This document shows, one piece after another, positions 35,805 to 44,532 of a stretch of 64,000 nt of DNA (within the stretch, counting starts at the first letter, position 1; each line of letters begins with the position of its first letter). The position numbers were made by a program, and so were the translations under genes. The notes beneath the pieces are model-generated. The model did no database searches. It was given only the letters and a program-made list of their open reading frames with translations, and had not been told where the DNA came from. The DNA is from Natrinema altunense (lineage in GTDB: Archaea; Halobacteriota; Halobacteria; Halobacteriales; Natrialbaceae), in contig NZ_JNCS01000003.1 in the NCBI RefSeq assembly GCF_000731985.1, positions 248,001-312,000 on the forward strand. Reading direction: 5' to 3'.

Positions 35805-36572
35805 CTACGACTCGTCCGGGTCGTCCGGCGTCGCCGATCCGTCCCCGTCGTCTCGATGTTCGGCGAGGGCTTCGTCGACCGTCAGGTCGCCGGCGGCGAC
35901 CCGCCGGGCGAGCACCTCGTCGATCGCCCGGTTGTGTTCGCTTCGCTCGCGCGAGCGGTCCTTGATGACCTGCAGTTCCCCCTCCGTCGGTTCGATCTCG
36001 CGTGCGTCGACGACCTCCCCCTCGAGCCGGGCGATGTTGACCGCCGCCAGCACGTCGCCCATTCCCCGCGCGCCCGTACCGAGATAAGGGGTCGTCCCCG
36101 TCTCGTCGACGAGTTCGACCTGTACGGTATCGAGTTCGTTGACCAGTTTCGCGCTCTCGAGGCGGGAGCCATCGCCGATCCGGACGACGGGCGACGGGGC
36201 CTCGGCGGCCTCGCGCTGGATCACGTCGACCGCGTCGCCGAGGGGGACCTGAAACGTTGCGACGATGGTCTCGCCGGTCAGGACGGCGATCCCGGGTTTC
36301 TTTCCCGGATCGACGCCGATGACCGTCCGGCCGCCGTCGCCGCGAACCGCCGCCAGCGCCCGGTCGACCGTCCGCCGAGGGTCGTCGGGGTCGGCGACGA
36401 TCGTCGGCACGTCCGCGAAGGCGTCGGCGTTGTCGGCGTCGGTGACGACGACAGTTGCCTGCTCGGGGAGTTCCGCGTCGGACTCGATAGTCGTAAACGT
36501 CGTTCCGCGGTCGCGGAGTTCGTTGACGACGCCGTGGTATACCTCGAAGTCCGCCGTAGCGACGACGATCAC
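35805..36572 (-). CDS. RuvC/YqgF-fold (RNase H-like) protein divergent from radB
   Basis: 255 residues from GTG 36572 (VIVVATADFEVYHGVVNEL), placed by a GTTTATTCC promoter element about 27 nt upstream. N-terminal part (1-85) ends in a Rossmann-like VVVTDADN. The C-terminal part starts GGRTVIGVDPGKKPGIAVL, the strand-turn-strand with first Asp of RuvC-like nucleases, with VRIGDGSRLESAKLVNEL and PTEGELQVIKDRSRERSEHNRAIDEVL later. Divergent from radB, 96 bp apart: likely a DNA recombination or repair partner. Activity on junctions is inferred only. The frame is open 60 codons further without sense. Confidence 0.78.
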   Translation of the reverse strand: MIVVATADFEVYHGVVNELRDRGTTFTTIESDAELPEQATVVVTDADNADAFADVPTIVADPDDPRRTVDRALAAVRGDGGRTVIGVDPGKKPGIAVLTGETIVATFQVPLGDAVDVIQREAAEAPSPVVRIGDGSRLESAKLVNELDTVQVELVDETGTTPYLGTGARGMGDVLAAVNIARLEGEVVDAREIEPTEGELQVIKDRSRERSEHNRAIDEVLARRVAAGDLTVDEALAEHRDDGDGSATPDDPDES

Positions 36573-36668
36573 GAATCCGACTTCGCTCCGGTGGGGAATA
36601 AACGTACCCGAACCGCGAGCGGGCACCCGTTCCGGGGCCTTTTTGCGCGTCCCACCCCAACTCGAACC

Positions 36669-37400
36669 GTGATCGACGAGGCGATTCCGACCGGCTGTGG
36701 CCCGATCGACGAGTTGCTCGGTGGGGGGTTCGAACGCGGCACCGTCACGCAATTGTACGGCCCGCCGGCCGCCGGGAAGACGAACCTCGCGCTATCGGCG
36801 GCCGTGGAAACGGCCGTCGACGGCGGGACCGCGGTCTACATCGACACCGAGGGGGTGTCTGTCGACCGCTTCCAGCAGTTGCTCGAGGCAACCACCGGCC
36901 GGTCGTCGCGAGACGGGGCCGAGCCGGACGACATCGAGGCCGTCGCCTCGCGAATCGTCATCGAGGACGTACTGGACTTCGAGGAACAGGCCGAAGCCGT
37001 CCGCGACGCCGAGGAGTTCGCCGAGCGCGCGGCCCTGATCGTGGTAGACAGCGCGACCGGCTTCTACCGCCTCGAGCGTACCGCAGACGGTGACGAGGGC
37101 GAGGCGCTCCGGAGCGTCACCCGGCAGGTGACGCATTTGCTCTCGCTGGCCCGAAAACACGATCTCGCGGTCGTCCTGACCAATCAGGTCTTCGCCGATC
37201 CCGATTCGGATCGCACTAGGGGACTCGGCGGCAACACCTTGGAACACTGGACCGGAACGGTCGTCCGCCTCGAGCGCTTCCGCGGCGGGAAACGACGCGC
37301 GACGCTGGAGAAACACCGCTCGAAGCCCGCCGGGGAGTCGGCGCAGTTCCGGATCACCGAGACCGGACTCGAGGGCGACGACGACACGCGACGGGGGTGA
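36669..37400 (+). CDS. radB: DNA repair and recombination protein RadB
   Basis: 243 residues from GTG 36669. RecA-fold paralogue without RadA's N-terminal HhH domain. Start TGCGPIDELLGGGFERGTV; Walker A GPPAAGKT at 31-38; Walker B AALIVVDSATGFYRL; L-region VVLTNQVFADPD; ending VVRLERFRGGKRRATLEKHR. RadB helps RadA filament formation in Haloferax. A TATA-like CTTTTTGC about 28 nt upstream suggests a leaderless message. The frame is open far upstream but only by chance. Confidence 0.93.
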   Translation: MIDEAIPTGCGPIDELLGGGFERGTVTQLYGPPAAGKTNLALSAAVETAVDGGTAVYIDTEGVSVDRFQQLLEATTGRSSRDGAEPDDIEAVASRIVIEDVLDFEEQAEAVRDAEEFAERAALIVVDSATGFYRLERTADGDEGEALRSVTRQVTHLLSLARKHDLAVVLTNQVFADPDSDRTRGLGGNTLEHWTGTVVRLERFRGGKRRATLEKHRSKPAGESAQFRITETGLEGDDDTRRG

Positions 37401-37544
37401 CACGCGTTTCGGTCCCGTTCCGAAACCGATCGGCGAGTGCGACGATCCCCCGGCCCCCAGCCGATACGACTCGGTTACCGGGCCGTCTCTCCAAAAAAGA
37501 CGCAACCGCCGGAGACCCGCGAGTTCGACGCGGTGTGAGCCGCC

Positions 37545-38702
37545 TTAGATCTGGTTGAGTTTCCGCAGGAGCTGGCCGCGGTACTCCTCGTCGCTGGTGA
37601 CGCCTTTGAGTTCCAAGACGTTGCGCTCGAGTTTGTCGAGCGCGACCCGGAACGAGTTCTCCGCGCCGTAGCCTTCACCGGTGCCGGCGACCTGATCCTT
37701 GTTCGTCCGCAGGCGGATCTGACACTGCACGAGCGGCGTCCCACGGAGCTTCTCGTTGTGCTCGTGGAAACGGACGTGGGCGTGCATCACCTGCATGTCG
37801 GCGTACTTGTCCGCGACATCTTCGATGCTCTGGACGATCGACTCCCGGGTGATGGTGTCGAGCATCGAGATGTTCGTGATTTGGACGTCCATGTGCTCCT
37901 CCTCGGTGAACGTCAGCGCGCGCAGGACGTCCGTCTTGGTGATGACGCCGGTGACGACGCGGTCGTCGTCCGCCGGCGTGACCATCAGCCCCGCGAAATC
38001 GTTCTCGAGCATCGTCTCGACGGCGTCCTTGGCGGTGGCGTCGAGCGTCGTCGTCTCGACGGGGCTCGTCATGATGTCGTAGACCGGCACGTCGAGCAGG
38101 CGCTGGGTGTCGCCGACCCGGTCGCCGGTCGTCGTCGTGTGGTTCTCCCGGATGACGAAGTCGGCGATATCGTGGGTCGTCACGACCCCGGAGAGGTAGC
38201 CGTTTTCGTTCATGATCGGCAGCCGGGAGATGCCGTGCTCGCGCAGGTGGTTGATCGCCTTCCCGACCCCGTCGTCCTCGGTGAGCGTGACCGGATCGGC
38301 GGTGTAGATGTCCTCGACGGTCAGCGTGTCGAGGTTCTCCAGGACCGCCTCGAGAATGGCGTCGTCGGTGATGACGCCCCAGAGGTCGCCGTTCTCGAAG
38401 ACCGGCGCGACCTTGGCGTTGCTCTCGACGAGCACGCGCGCGGTTTCTCTGACGTCTTCCTGCCGGTCGACCTTGGGCGACGGCGTGCTTCGGCTCGGTT
38501 TGGTGAGTGCCGCGACCTTGGCGTCGTCCTCGACGTGGGATTGGAGGATCTCCCGCTCGCTGATGACGCCCTCGTACTCCCCGTCGTCGGTGACGATGAT
38601 TCCCTTGGGGTTGCCGTTCTCGAACATCGAACGGACCTTCCCCATGCGTGTGCCGACGTCGACTTCGATGAACTCCGTGGTGGCGATATCAGCGATATTC
38701 AT
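37545..38702 (-). CDS. Four-CBS protein fused to an HPF-like ribosome-hibernation domain
   Basis: 385 residues. Four CBS units at about 1-60, 75-125, 128-190 and 205-265 (e.g. GISRLPIMNENGYLSGVVTT, DFAGLMVTP) make two Bateman modules likely to bind adenine nucleotides. The end (about 275-385), with DVQITNISMLDTITRESIVQ, AHVRFHEHNEKLRGTPLVQC and ENSFRVALDKLERNVLE, has the beta-alpha-beta layout of HPF/RaiA ribosome-binding proteins. I infer a factor that binds ribosomes when energy state changes. CCTTAAATACC about 35 nt upstream is the TATA box. Confidence 0.82.
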   Translation of the reverse strand: MNIADIATTEFIEVDVGTRMGKVRSMFENGNPKGIIVTDDGEYEGVISEREILQSHVEDDAKVAALTKPSRSTPSPKVDRQEDVRETARVLVESNAKVAPVFENGDLWGVITDDAILEAVLENLDTLTVEDIYTADPVTLTEDDGVGKAINHLREHGISRLPIMNENGYLSGVVTTHDIADFVIRENHTTTTGDRVGDTQRLLDVPVYDIMTSPVETTTLDATAKDAVETMLENDFAGLMVTPADDDRVVTGVITKTDVLRALTFTEEEHMDVQITNISMLDTITRESIVQSIEDVADKYADMQVMHAHVRFHEHNEKLRGTPLVQCQIRLRTNKDQVAGTGEGYGAENSFRVALDKLERNVLELKGVTSDEEYRGQLLRKLNQI

Positions 38703-38807
38703 CCTTCTAGGAGTAGCTACTGTCGCAGAGGTATTTAAGGTACTGCCCGTTTTATCGATAGGGGATCACCCAGGGGGTTTTTGTACTAGCCGTTGAATCG
38801 GCGGCCG

Positions 38808-39119
38808 ATGCTCGATATCAGCGTCTTCGGTCGCTACACCTACCTCCTCACGGAGGTGGTCTGGGGTACCGTCGCCGTCCTCCTGTTGCGTCGCGCGAAC
38901 GCGCTTCGGAAGGCGGCGGTGACCGTCCTCGCGCTCTACCCGATCGCCTACGTCTGGGACCGGTACACCCTTGCCGTGGGCGTCTTCGACATCAAACTCC
39001 GGACGGGCATCGACGTTGCCGGCATCCCCCTCGAGGAACACCTGTTCATGGCGGTCGTCCCCGGACTCGTCATCGGGATTCACGAGACGATCTTCGGCGA
39101 CGGAGCCGCGAACCGCTGA
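38808..39119 (+). CDS. Lycopene-cyclase-domain membrane protein (single domain)
   Basis: 103 residues from ATG 38808 (TTG five codons upstream also possible). Three helices: YLLTEVVWGTVAVLLL, RKAAVTVLALYPIAYV and the C-terminal MAVVPGLVIGIHE. The signature WDRYTLAVGVF, then TGIDVAGIPLEEHLFM, is the CrtY/CarR lycopene cyclase motif (PxEE-like IPLEE). Complete haloarchaeal CrtY has two such domains, about 230 residues. So it would need a dimer or partner to act as cyclase; no carotenoid genes adjoin. Confidence 0.8.
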   Translation: MLDISVFGRYTYLLTEVVWGTVAVLLLRRANALRKAAVTVLALYPIAYVWDRYTLAVGVFDIKLRTGIDVAGIPLEEHLFMAVVPGLVIGIHETIFGDGAANR

Positions 39120-39233
39120 GAGACCCGTTTTCCGTTCTCGACGGGGCCTGCTCGTCTCACTACGTGGACACACCGTCTCACGACATGTAAGCGATCGCGA
39201 CTGTCTTGTACCGGGAGATCAATACCTGAACTA

Positions 39234-39977
39234 ATGGACGGTCCGCGGCCCGCGGCGACGGCACCCGATACGGCGGAGAGCACTGACCGTGCGCTGCTTC
39301 GGGGCGTCGCGACGATTCTCGTCGCCGTCGCCCTCGTCTGCTCGCTCGCGCTCGGAACGGCGCTGTTCGCGCCCACCCTCATCGACGGCCTCGGCTTCGA
39401 GGACGGACCCTCGCCCAGCTCCGAGCCGCCGCCGGCCGGCGAACGCACCCCCGCGGTGACCGATCCGGACGATCCCGGGAACTCGAGTTACGAAACCGAT
39501 ATCGAGACGATCAGGTCCCCCACCGTCGAGGACTTCGTCCACGCCGAAATCAACGAGCGCCGGGCCGAGCACGACCTCCCCCCTCTCGAGTGGGACGGGA
39601 CGGTCGCATCCGTCGCTCGCGCGCACGCGTACGACATGGCCCGCAGCGAGTACTTCGATCATACGAACCCCGACGGCGAAGGACCCTACGACCGATTCGA
39701 GGACGTCGACAGCTACTGCCGTGGGTACGGCGAGAATATCGCCATGACGTGGGTCGATCGGCGCGTCCAGCGACCCGATAGCAACGATGTCGTCCGCTAT
39801 CAGACCGCCGAGGCCCTCGCGAACGGGCTGGTCGATCAATGGATGAACTCCACGGACCACCGGCATGCGATCCTCGAAGCGGGCGAGACGCCCCGCTGGG
39901 ATCGCGCGGGCGTCGGCGTCTACATCGCCGAGGACGGCTCCGTCTACGCAGGCCAGAACTTCTGTCGCGAATGGTGA
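39234..39977 (+). CDS. CAP (SCP/PR-1) domain protein, membrane-anchored
   Basis: 247 residues. N-terminal helix (about 25-50, VATILVAVALVCSLALGTAL), a Pro-rich linker, then CAP domain from about 103: VHAEINERRAEHDLPPLEWD, VARAHAYDMARSEYFDHTNP, the central YGENIAM, DQWMNSTDHRHAIL, and GVGVYIAEDGSVYAGQNFC. Conserved His (in RAHAYDM and STDHRH) and Glu (YGENI) residues of the CAP cavity are present. Extracellular; metal-, lipid- or carbohydrate-binding is possible in this family. No operon partner. Confidence 0.88.
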   Translation: MDGPRPAATAPDTAESTDRALLRGVATILVAVALVCSLALGTALFAPTLIDGLGFEDGPSPSSEPPPAGERTPAVTDPDDPGNSSYETDIETIRSPTVEDFVHAEINERRAEHDLPPLEWDGTVASVARAHAYDMARSEYFDHTNPDGEGPYDRFEDVDSYCRGYGENIAMTWVDRRVQRPDSNDVVRYQTAEALANGLVDQWMNSTDHRHAILEAGETPRWDRAGVGVYIAEDGSVYAGQNFCREW

Positions 39978-40095
39978 CCGTCGGTCGGACACACCGTCTC
40001 GAACGGTGACGGAGACGGCGAAAACGTGGAGGTGACCGGCCGTCGGCACGGCGAACCACGTATACGTTAGTAGACCCGACCGTCGTACGGTCCGT

Positions 40096-40878
40096 ATGGA
40101 GTTTCCGGAGACACTCACCGCGATCTATCGGACGGCGAGCGACCGCGATCTCAGCTTTCTCGCAGCTGGCTTCGCCTACTACGCGTTCGTCTCACTGATC
40201 CCGCTCGTGTTGCTCGCGCTCGTGGTCGGATCGGTTGTCGGCGGTGAACAAGCGGCCCAGCGGCTGATCACCGCCGCCGGCGATTTCCTCCCGGCGTCGG
40301 GCGAACAGTTAGTCACTGACGCGTTGTCGACCGAATCGGGCCGTGCCGAGGCGACCGTCGTCGCGTTCCTCGTCGCTACCTGGGGCGCGCTCAAGGTCTT
40401 TCGTGGCCTGAGCCTCGCGTTCGACAAAGTCTACGACGAAATCGCCGAGGATACCCTCGTCGATCAGATCAGGGACGGGCTCACCGTGATCGTCGCCGGT
40501 GCAGTCGCCCTCGCCCTCATGATCGGGATCGGCGCGGCGCTCCGGGTCGTCCCCGAGACCGTCCCGTTCGTCGGCCTGCTCGGCTGGGTCGCGCTACTGG
40601 CGGGACTCGTCTTCGTCTTCCTTCCGATCTACTACGTCCTCCCGCCGATCCCTGTCACTCTCGGCGAGGTGCTCCCGGGCGCGCTCTTCGCGGCGGTCGG
40701 CTGGACGATCCTCCAGTTCGGATTCCAGCTGTACGCGTCGAACGCCGCCCAGTACGAGGCCTACGGGGCCGTCGGGGCCGTCCTCCTGTTCGTCACCTGG
40801 CTGTACTTCGCCGGCATCATCATTCTCGTCGGTGCCGTCCTCAACGTCGTCCGCGCCCAGCCGCCGCTCGCCGACTAA
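40096..40878 (+). CDS. YihY/BrkB (virulence factor BrkB) family membrane protein
   Basis: 260 residues with six helices, opening with the family's LSFLAAGFAYYAFVSLIPLV. Other typical parts: FLVATWGALKVFRGLSLAFDKVY, the long loop, and AVGAVLLFVTWLYFAGIIILVGAVLNV at the end. Length fits the family (about 260-300). Function of the family is not settled; transport roles have been proposed. Single gene, TATA-like TATACG near 40060. Confidence 0.9.
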   Translation: MEFPETLTAIYRTASDRDLSFLAAGFAYYAFVSLIPLVLLALVVGSVVGGEQAAQRLITAAGDFLPASGEQLVTDALSTESGRAEATVVAFLVATWGALKVFRGLSLAFDKVYDEIAEDTLVDQIRDGLTVIVAGAVALALMIGIGAALRVVPETVPFVGLLGWVALLAGLVFVFLPIYYVLPPIPVTLGEVLPGALFAAVGWTILQFGFQLYASNAAQYEAYGAVGAVLLFVTWLYFAGIIILVGAVLNVVRAQPPLAD

Positions 40879-40993
40879 CGCGGTCTCGCGTCCGATTCCG
40901 TCTCGGTCCGCTCGCCGGGTAGAGTCGGCGTTCGTGGCGGCCACCGCCGTCAGGGCTCGGTTGCAGCCGTCGGCGGGACGGAGATCACACCGC

Positions 40994-41908
40994 TCACCGG
41001 CTAAAGAGCGCGCCTTTGATCTGATCGTACAGGGATGTCTCGCTGGTCGGATCGACGAGTCCACCGAGTTCCGCGTCCGAGATGGGGAGTTCGGGCACGA
41101 AATCGTGGCTGTAGCCGGGGATGGCAGCGTCTTTGTCGTAGTATTTTGGATAGCAATCGAAGTGCTGGTACTTTCCGGTAAAGCGGTACTGGCCGGGACC
41201 CAGGACCTTGTACGTTTCAGGCGGTTCCAGCCCCATCCCGACGTAGCAATCCCGAATCTGACAGCGGAGATTGTAGACGAGGTAATCCCGGAACGGTTCG
41301 GGTGCTACGAACGGCGCAGGCGATACTTCCACGCACGCATCGGGGTCACGATCGGGGGTCTCGCCGTGACGAACGGTCGTCCGCTCGCCCCTTGCGACGT
41401 AGTAGGTGATCAGGACGCCCGAGACGGCCTCGATGTCGCCAGCGTCGTCAAGATAGAGTTCCTGTTTGTACAGGACCGCATCGTCCGTTCCGATCTTGTC
41501 CGCGGGCAGGTCGAACGGACGGGAGACTCCCGCGGTATCCACGTTCGGATCGTCGCGATAGTGACTCAGACTCTGGGCCAGCAAGTCGCCGAACAACTCC
41601 TCGATTTCATCGCTCGAGAGTGCCATGAGCGCCTGACGAACGTCCTCGAACCGGTCGGGGCTCAGATCCCACGGGAGCGTGTCGTGCTCCGTCTCCTGAG
41701 CGACGTAGTACTGTGCGTATCGGCGGGCCTGTGTGAAACGTTCATCTTCAGTAGTCGTGCGCTCTGACGGATCCGCTGGGATCTCATCTACTGAGTGGTA
41801 AACAATCTCTCCATGTAGATACATCTCGATTCTATGCTCAACGCCACTATTGTCGAAGACTTTTATTCCAATTCCTTCGTCGGTTTTGCCTTCAATAGAT
41901 GCATCCAT
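40994..41908 (-). CDS. Unknown protein, partner of the DUF4157 gene
   Basis: 304 residues, soluble and acidic, no signal peptide. Features: VFDNSGVEHRIEMYLHGEIV at the start, a helical DVRQALMALSSDEIEELFGD, a beta-rich mid part with VSGVLITYYVAR, and a Tyr/Phe/Pro-rich C-terminus (GQYRFTGKYQHFDCYPKYYD). Starts 2 nt after the DUF4157 gene's stop, so cotranscribed. I do not recognise a family. By position it could be an immunity protein, a loader or a second effector. Confidence 0.65.
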   Translation of the reverse strand: MDASIEGKTDEGIGIKVFDNSGVEHRIEMYLHGEIVYHSVDEIPADPSERTTTEDERFTQARRYAQYYVAQETEHDTLPWDLSPDRFEDVRQALMALSSDEIEELFGDLLAQSLSHYRDDPNVDTAGVSRPFDLPADKIGTDDAVLYKQELYLDDAGDIEAVSGVLITYYVARGERTTVRHGETPDRDPDACVEVSPAPFVAPEPFRDYLVYNLRCQIRDCYVGMGLEPPETYKVLGPGQYRFTGKYQHFDCYPKYYDKDAAIPGYSHDFVPELPISDAELGGLVDPTSETSLYDQIKGALFSR

Positions 41909-41910
41909 GT

Positions 41911-43308
41911 TTATAGAATCCCAAAGTAACTGTCTCCTTCATCACCCTCTTCTTTCGTCTCGAATTCCTGATCGGTGCTAAGATCGAGTAAGTCTCGGAG
42001 ACGCTTTTGTATTTCGCCGGCAGTGGTATCGCCGAACTTCTTCGCGAAGATGTAGCCGATGGACATGCCGGCGAGTCCGCCGCCGATGGTCCCGGTCGGC
42101 CCAGCGAACATTCCCGCTGTCGAGCCCACTTTCCAGCCTCTGATAGCGCCCTTGGGGCCACTACTCATGGAATCCTGTAGCCGACTCGCCGCGTCGATAT
42201 CGTTCGCCTCGATGTAGGCGGGTAGTTCTTCCGCACTGTCGACCTGTTCGACCAGATCAGTCAGTTGTGCGCGTGTCAGCCTGTAAGTCTTGGTCGTGAG
42301 GTCGTCGATCGTCTCCTCGACGAAACCCGGACCCTCGTCCGTCGACAACCGCTCCACATTCGACGGCCCCGCGTTCCAATCCTTCCGCTGGACGTGGATC
42401 TCAGTAGTGGCCATCCGCTGAATGCCCAACTCGCCGCCGTTCATGACCTGCTGCGCAGTCTCCTCGGCTTCGCGCTCTAACTGCGGATCCGGATCGATCT
42501 CGAGGCCGAGATCCTCTTGGGGAAGCATCGACACCACACCGCCGGTCTGCTGGCGGACGTGTGCGAGTTCGTGGGCTAAGACGTGTTGGCCTTCAGGACT
42601 CGAGGGGTCGTACTCGCCGGCATTGAACGCGACGTGGTTGCCGACCGTGAACGCTCGAGCGTTGATCTGATCACACGCCTGCGCAGCCTTCGGCCCGGTG
42701 TGAATCCGTACGTCACCCAGCGAGTCGCCCATCCGATCTTCGACTGCCCGCTGGATGGAGGTATCCAGCGACCGGCCGGGTGAGGAGATTACGTCCCGAA
42801 CTCCCTCCGGGACCTGTGTCTCACCAGCCTTACCGGTCTGTGCTCCGCCTGCCGCACTGCGCTGGAGTGCGCCTGAGGTGCCTCGACCCGATTGGGTGCC
42901 AAGTCGAGGACTACTGCCCCTCCGAGATGACCCCGGGCTGTCGGGGCCGGTCTGCTCTTTGACTCGTTGCAGCCGGGCAGCGGCACCCAATCCGCTAGTT
43001 GCCGTGAGATCCGTACTCGAGTCGACCTGTTGTTTCGCGCGCTGGAGGCGTGCCGCACCATCGAGCGCGCCGATCGAGTCCGAAGCGGTTTCGGACTGCG
43101 AGGAGTTGGCGAGTTCTTTCAGCCGCTGTACTCGCTCGCTTGTTGACCCGAGCGACGCGGGCAACCCGTTCGACGCCGCCGTTGTCCCCTCACTGCTCGT
43201 TCGGTCTACCGCACCATTCGGATCAGTGGACTGGTGTCGCTGAACCGAGAACGAGGAGTCGGAGTCCTCGTCGGACGAGCGCCCCGGGCGCGAAGAGTAT
43301 CGTCCCAT
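41911..43308 (-). CDS. DUF4157 (eCIS core metallopeptidase-like) protein
   Basis: 465 residues. N-terminal 150 are Ser/Gln-rich with three helical repeats (VQRLKELANSS, RLQRAKQQVDS, RLQRVKEQTGP). DUF4157 spans about 165-260: VPEGVRDVISSPGRSLDTSI, LGDVRIHTGPKAAQAC, FTVGNHVAFNAGEY, and HVLAHELAH with the zinc motif HELAH at 246-250. The third ligand may be Glu in LEREAEETA. The C-terminus (about 380-430) has a Gly-rich hydrophobic stretch (GTIGGGLAGMSIGYIFA) that could insert in membranes. DUF4157 proteins accompany extracellular contractile injection systems; no sheath or tube genes are in this window. Base use is less GC-rich than neighbours. Confidence 0.82.
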   Translation of the reverse strand: MGRYSSRPGRSSDEDSDSSFSVQRHQSTDPNGAVDRTSSEGTTAASNGLPASLGSTSERVQRLKELANSSQSETASDSIGALDGAARLQRAKQQVDSSTDLTATSGLGAAARLQRVKEQTGPDSPGSSRRGSSPRLGTQSGRGTSGALQRSAAGGAQTGKAGETQVPEGVRDVISSPGRSLDTSIQRAVEDRMGDSLGDVRIHTGPKAAQACDQINARAFTVGNHVAFNAGEYDPSSPEGQHVLAHELAHVRQQTGGVVSMLPQEDLGLEIDPDPQLEREAEETAQQVMNGGELGIQRMATTEIHVQRKDWNAGPSNVERLSTDEGPGFVEETIDDLTTKTYRLTRAQLTDLVEQVDSAEELPAYIEANDIDAASRLQDSMSSGPKGAIRGWKVGSTAGMFAGPTGTIGGGLAGMSIGYIFAKKFGDTTAGEIQKRLRDLLDLSTDQEFETKEEGDEGDSYFGIL

Positions 43309-43716
43309 CGCTGTACTACTCCGACCGTTTTGGTTCCGGAGCCATAGTGGTTACTATTAATTAGTGTTCGGATTGAGTGAGTCTCGGTGCGGTCTGTGGT
43401 TTGCAGCGATGGTTCAACGATTGCGAATTGGCGTGTCGAAAACAGTACAAAATCTGACTGAGCGGACGGTTTCATTCGTTGAACGAATATTAATCGTGCA
43501 CTAGCCACATGAAAACGAATACCGAACTCAGTAGCTCGCGTAGAGTCTCCTCGCGCTGCACAAAATCGAACACGAGTGAGTTACGATTCCCGCTGAGGCA
43601 GCTGATTTCCGGCAGAGGTACCACGGACATTCCGCCGCCCCACCCGTCGATCTACTTTGAACACTGCCCGTGCCCTGGGGGAAGGATTATGTCCCCAGCA
43701 GCGACAGAGCATCACG
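43309..43716. other. Intergenic region with the DUF4157 promoter
   Basis: About 400 bp without a supported gene. AT-rich TTACTATTAATTAGTG at 43351-43366 lies about 45 nt before the DUF4157 ATG and is the likely promoter. The rest, including frames that overlap the next gene, looks like shadow sequence. Confidence 0.5.
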
Positions 43717-44418
43717 ATGAGCGACGAGCAATCGACCTCCACCGCGACCGACGACGCTGGCGCGGCCGACGAGACCGATTCGACGGGCAGTTCCGAACCC
43801 GGCGGCGGTCCCCAGCGCGTCGTCTCCGAGGAGAGTGTCGACGACATCCTCGAGTCGCTGGATTCGGCGCCATCGGACTCGACGGCGTCGACCGACGCGG
43901 CCGTCACGACGAGCCTCTCGAGCGAGTCCGTCACCACCGTGGCCGACGACGACGGGACGCCCGCAGCTGACGAGTCGACGACCGACGACGGGCAACCGAC
44001 GCCGGAGCCGACCGCAGAAGCGACCGCCGAAACGGAATCCGCCGACGGCGGATCGGACGAGGGAGCGAACGCAACCGACGGCGCGACGGTCGACGCGGCC
44101 GCGTCGTCGCTCCCCGACGACGCCTCGCTCGAGGACCTCGCCGCTCGCGTCGACGACGGAACGGTCACCGGGGCGGACGTCCGCGCATCCGAAGCCAGCG
44201 ACGGTCGGGAATCGACGCCCGAGATCGACGACGTCGATCTCTCGATGGACGACCTCGAGACGAGCCACCGCGGCGGGGCCGAGACCGAAACGGCGGTGCC
44301 CGACGATGCCGGCCCGCTCGCCGGCTCGGTCGACCGGGACGCGGGCACCGAGACGAACGACGACGAGGACGATAGTCCCGGACTGCTCGGTCGGCTCGCG
44401 CGACTCTTCTCGAGATAA
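43717..44418 (+). CDS. Acidic low-complexity haloarchaeal protein
   Basis: 233 residues from ATG 43717 (MSDEQSTSTATDD), 20 codons inside a longer frame. It is highly acidic and Ser/Thr/Ala-rich with two short ordered motifs: VSEESVDDILESLDSA (about 36-51) and SLEDLAARVDDGTVTGADVR (about 141-160), plus IDDVDLSMDDLETS. It ends with a basic amphipathic SPGLLGRLARLFSR. This architecture occurs in haloarchaea as an uncharacterised family; the C-terminal helix may bind a partner or membrane. Confidence 0.7.
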   Translation: MSDEQSTSTATDDAGAADETDSTGSSEPGGGPQRVVSEESVDDILESLDSAPSDSTASTDAAVTTSLSSESVTTVADDDGTPAADESTTDDGQPTPEPTAEATAETESADGGSDEGANATDGATVDAAASSLPDDASLEDLAARVDDGTVTGADVRASEASDGRESTPEIDDVDLSMDDLETSHRGGAETETAVPDDAGPLAGSVDRDAGTETNDDEDDSPGLLGRLARLFSR

Positions 44419-44532
44419 CTGCCCCGATGCGGATGCCGTCCCGGCTCGCCGCCGCTCGAGTCCGAGGAACCGATCGACGGGAGGCTCCGTCCATCGGAAC
44501 AGTGATGACACCGTATTGAACACTAGTACCCA

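Noticed and set aside
35409-36668. Long open frame in front of radB in the same phase
   Set aside because: Arg/Pro/Ser-rich shadow of the repeat protein and the RuvC-like gene. RadB's conserved sequence starts at GTG 36669, preceded by a TATA-like element.
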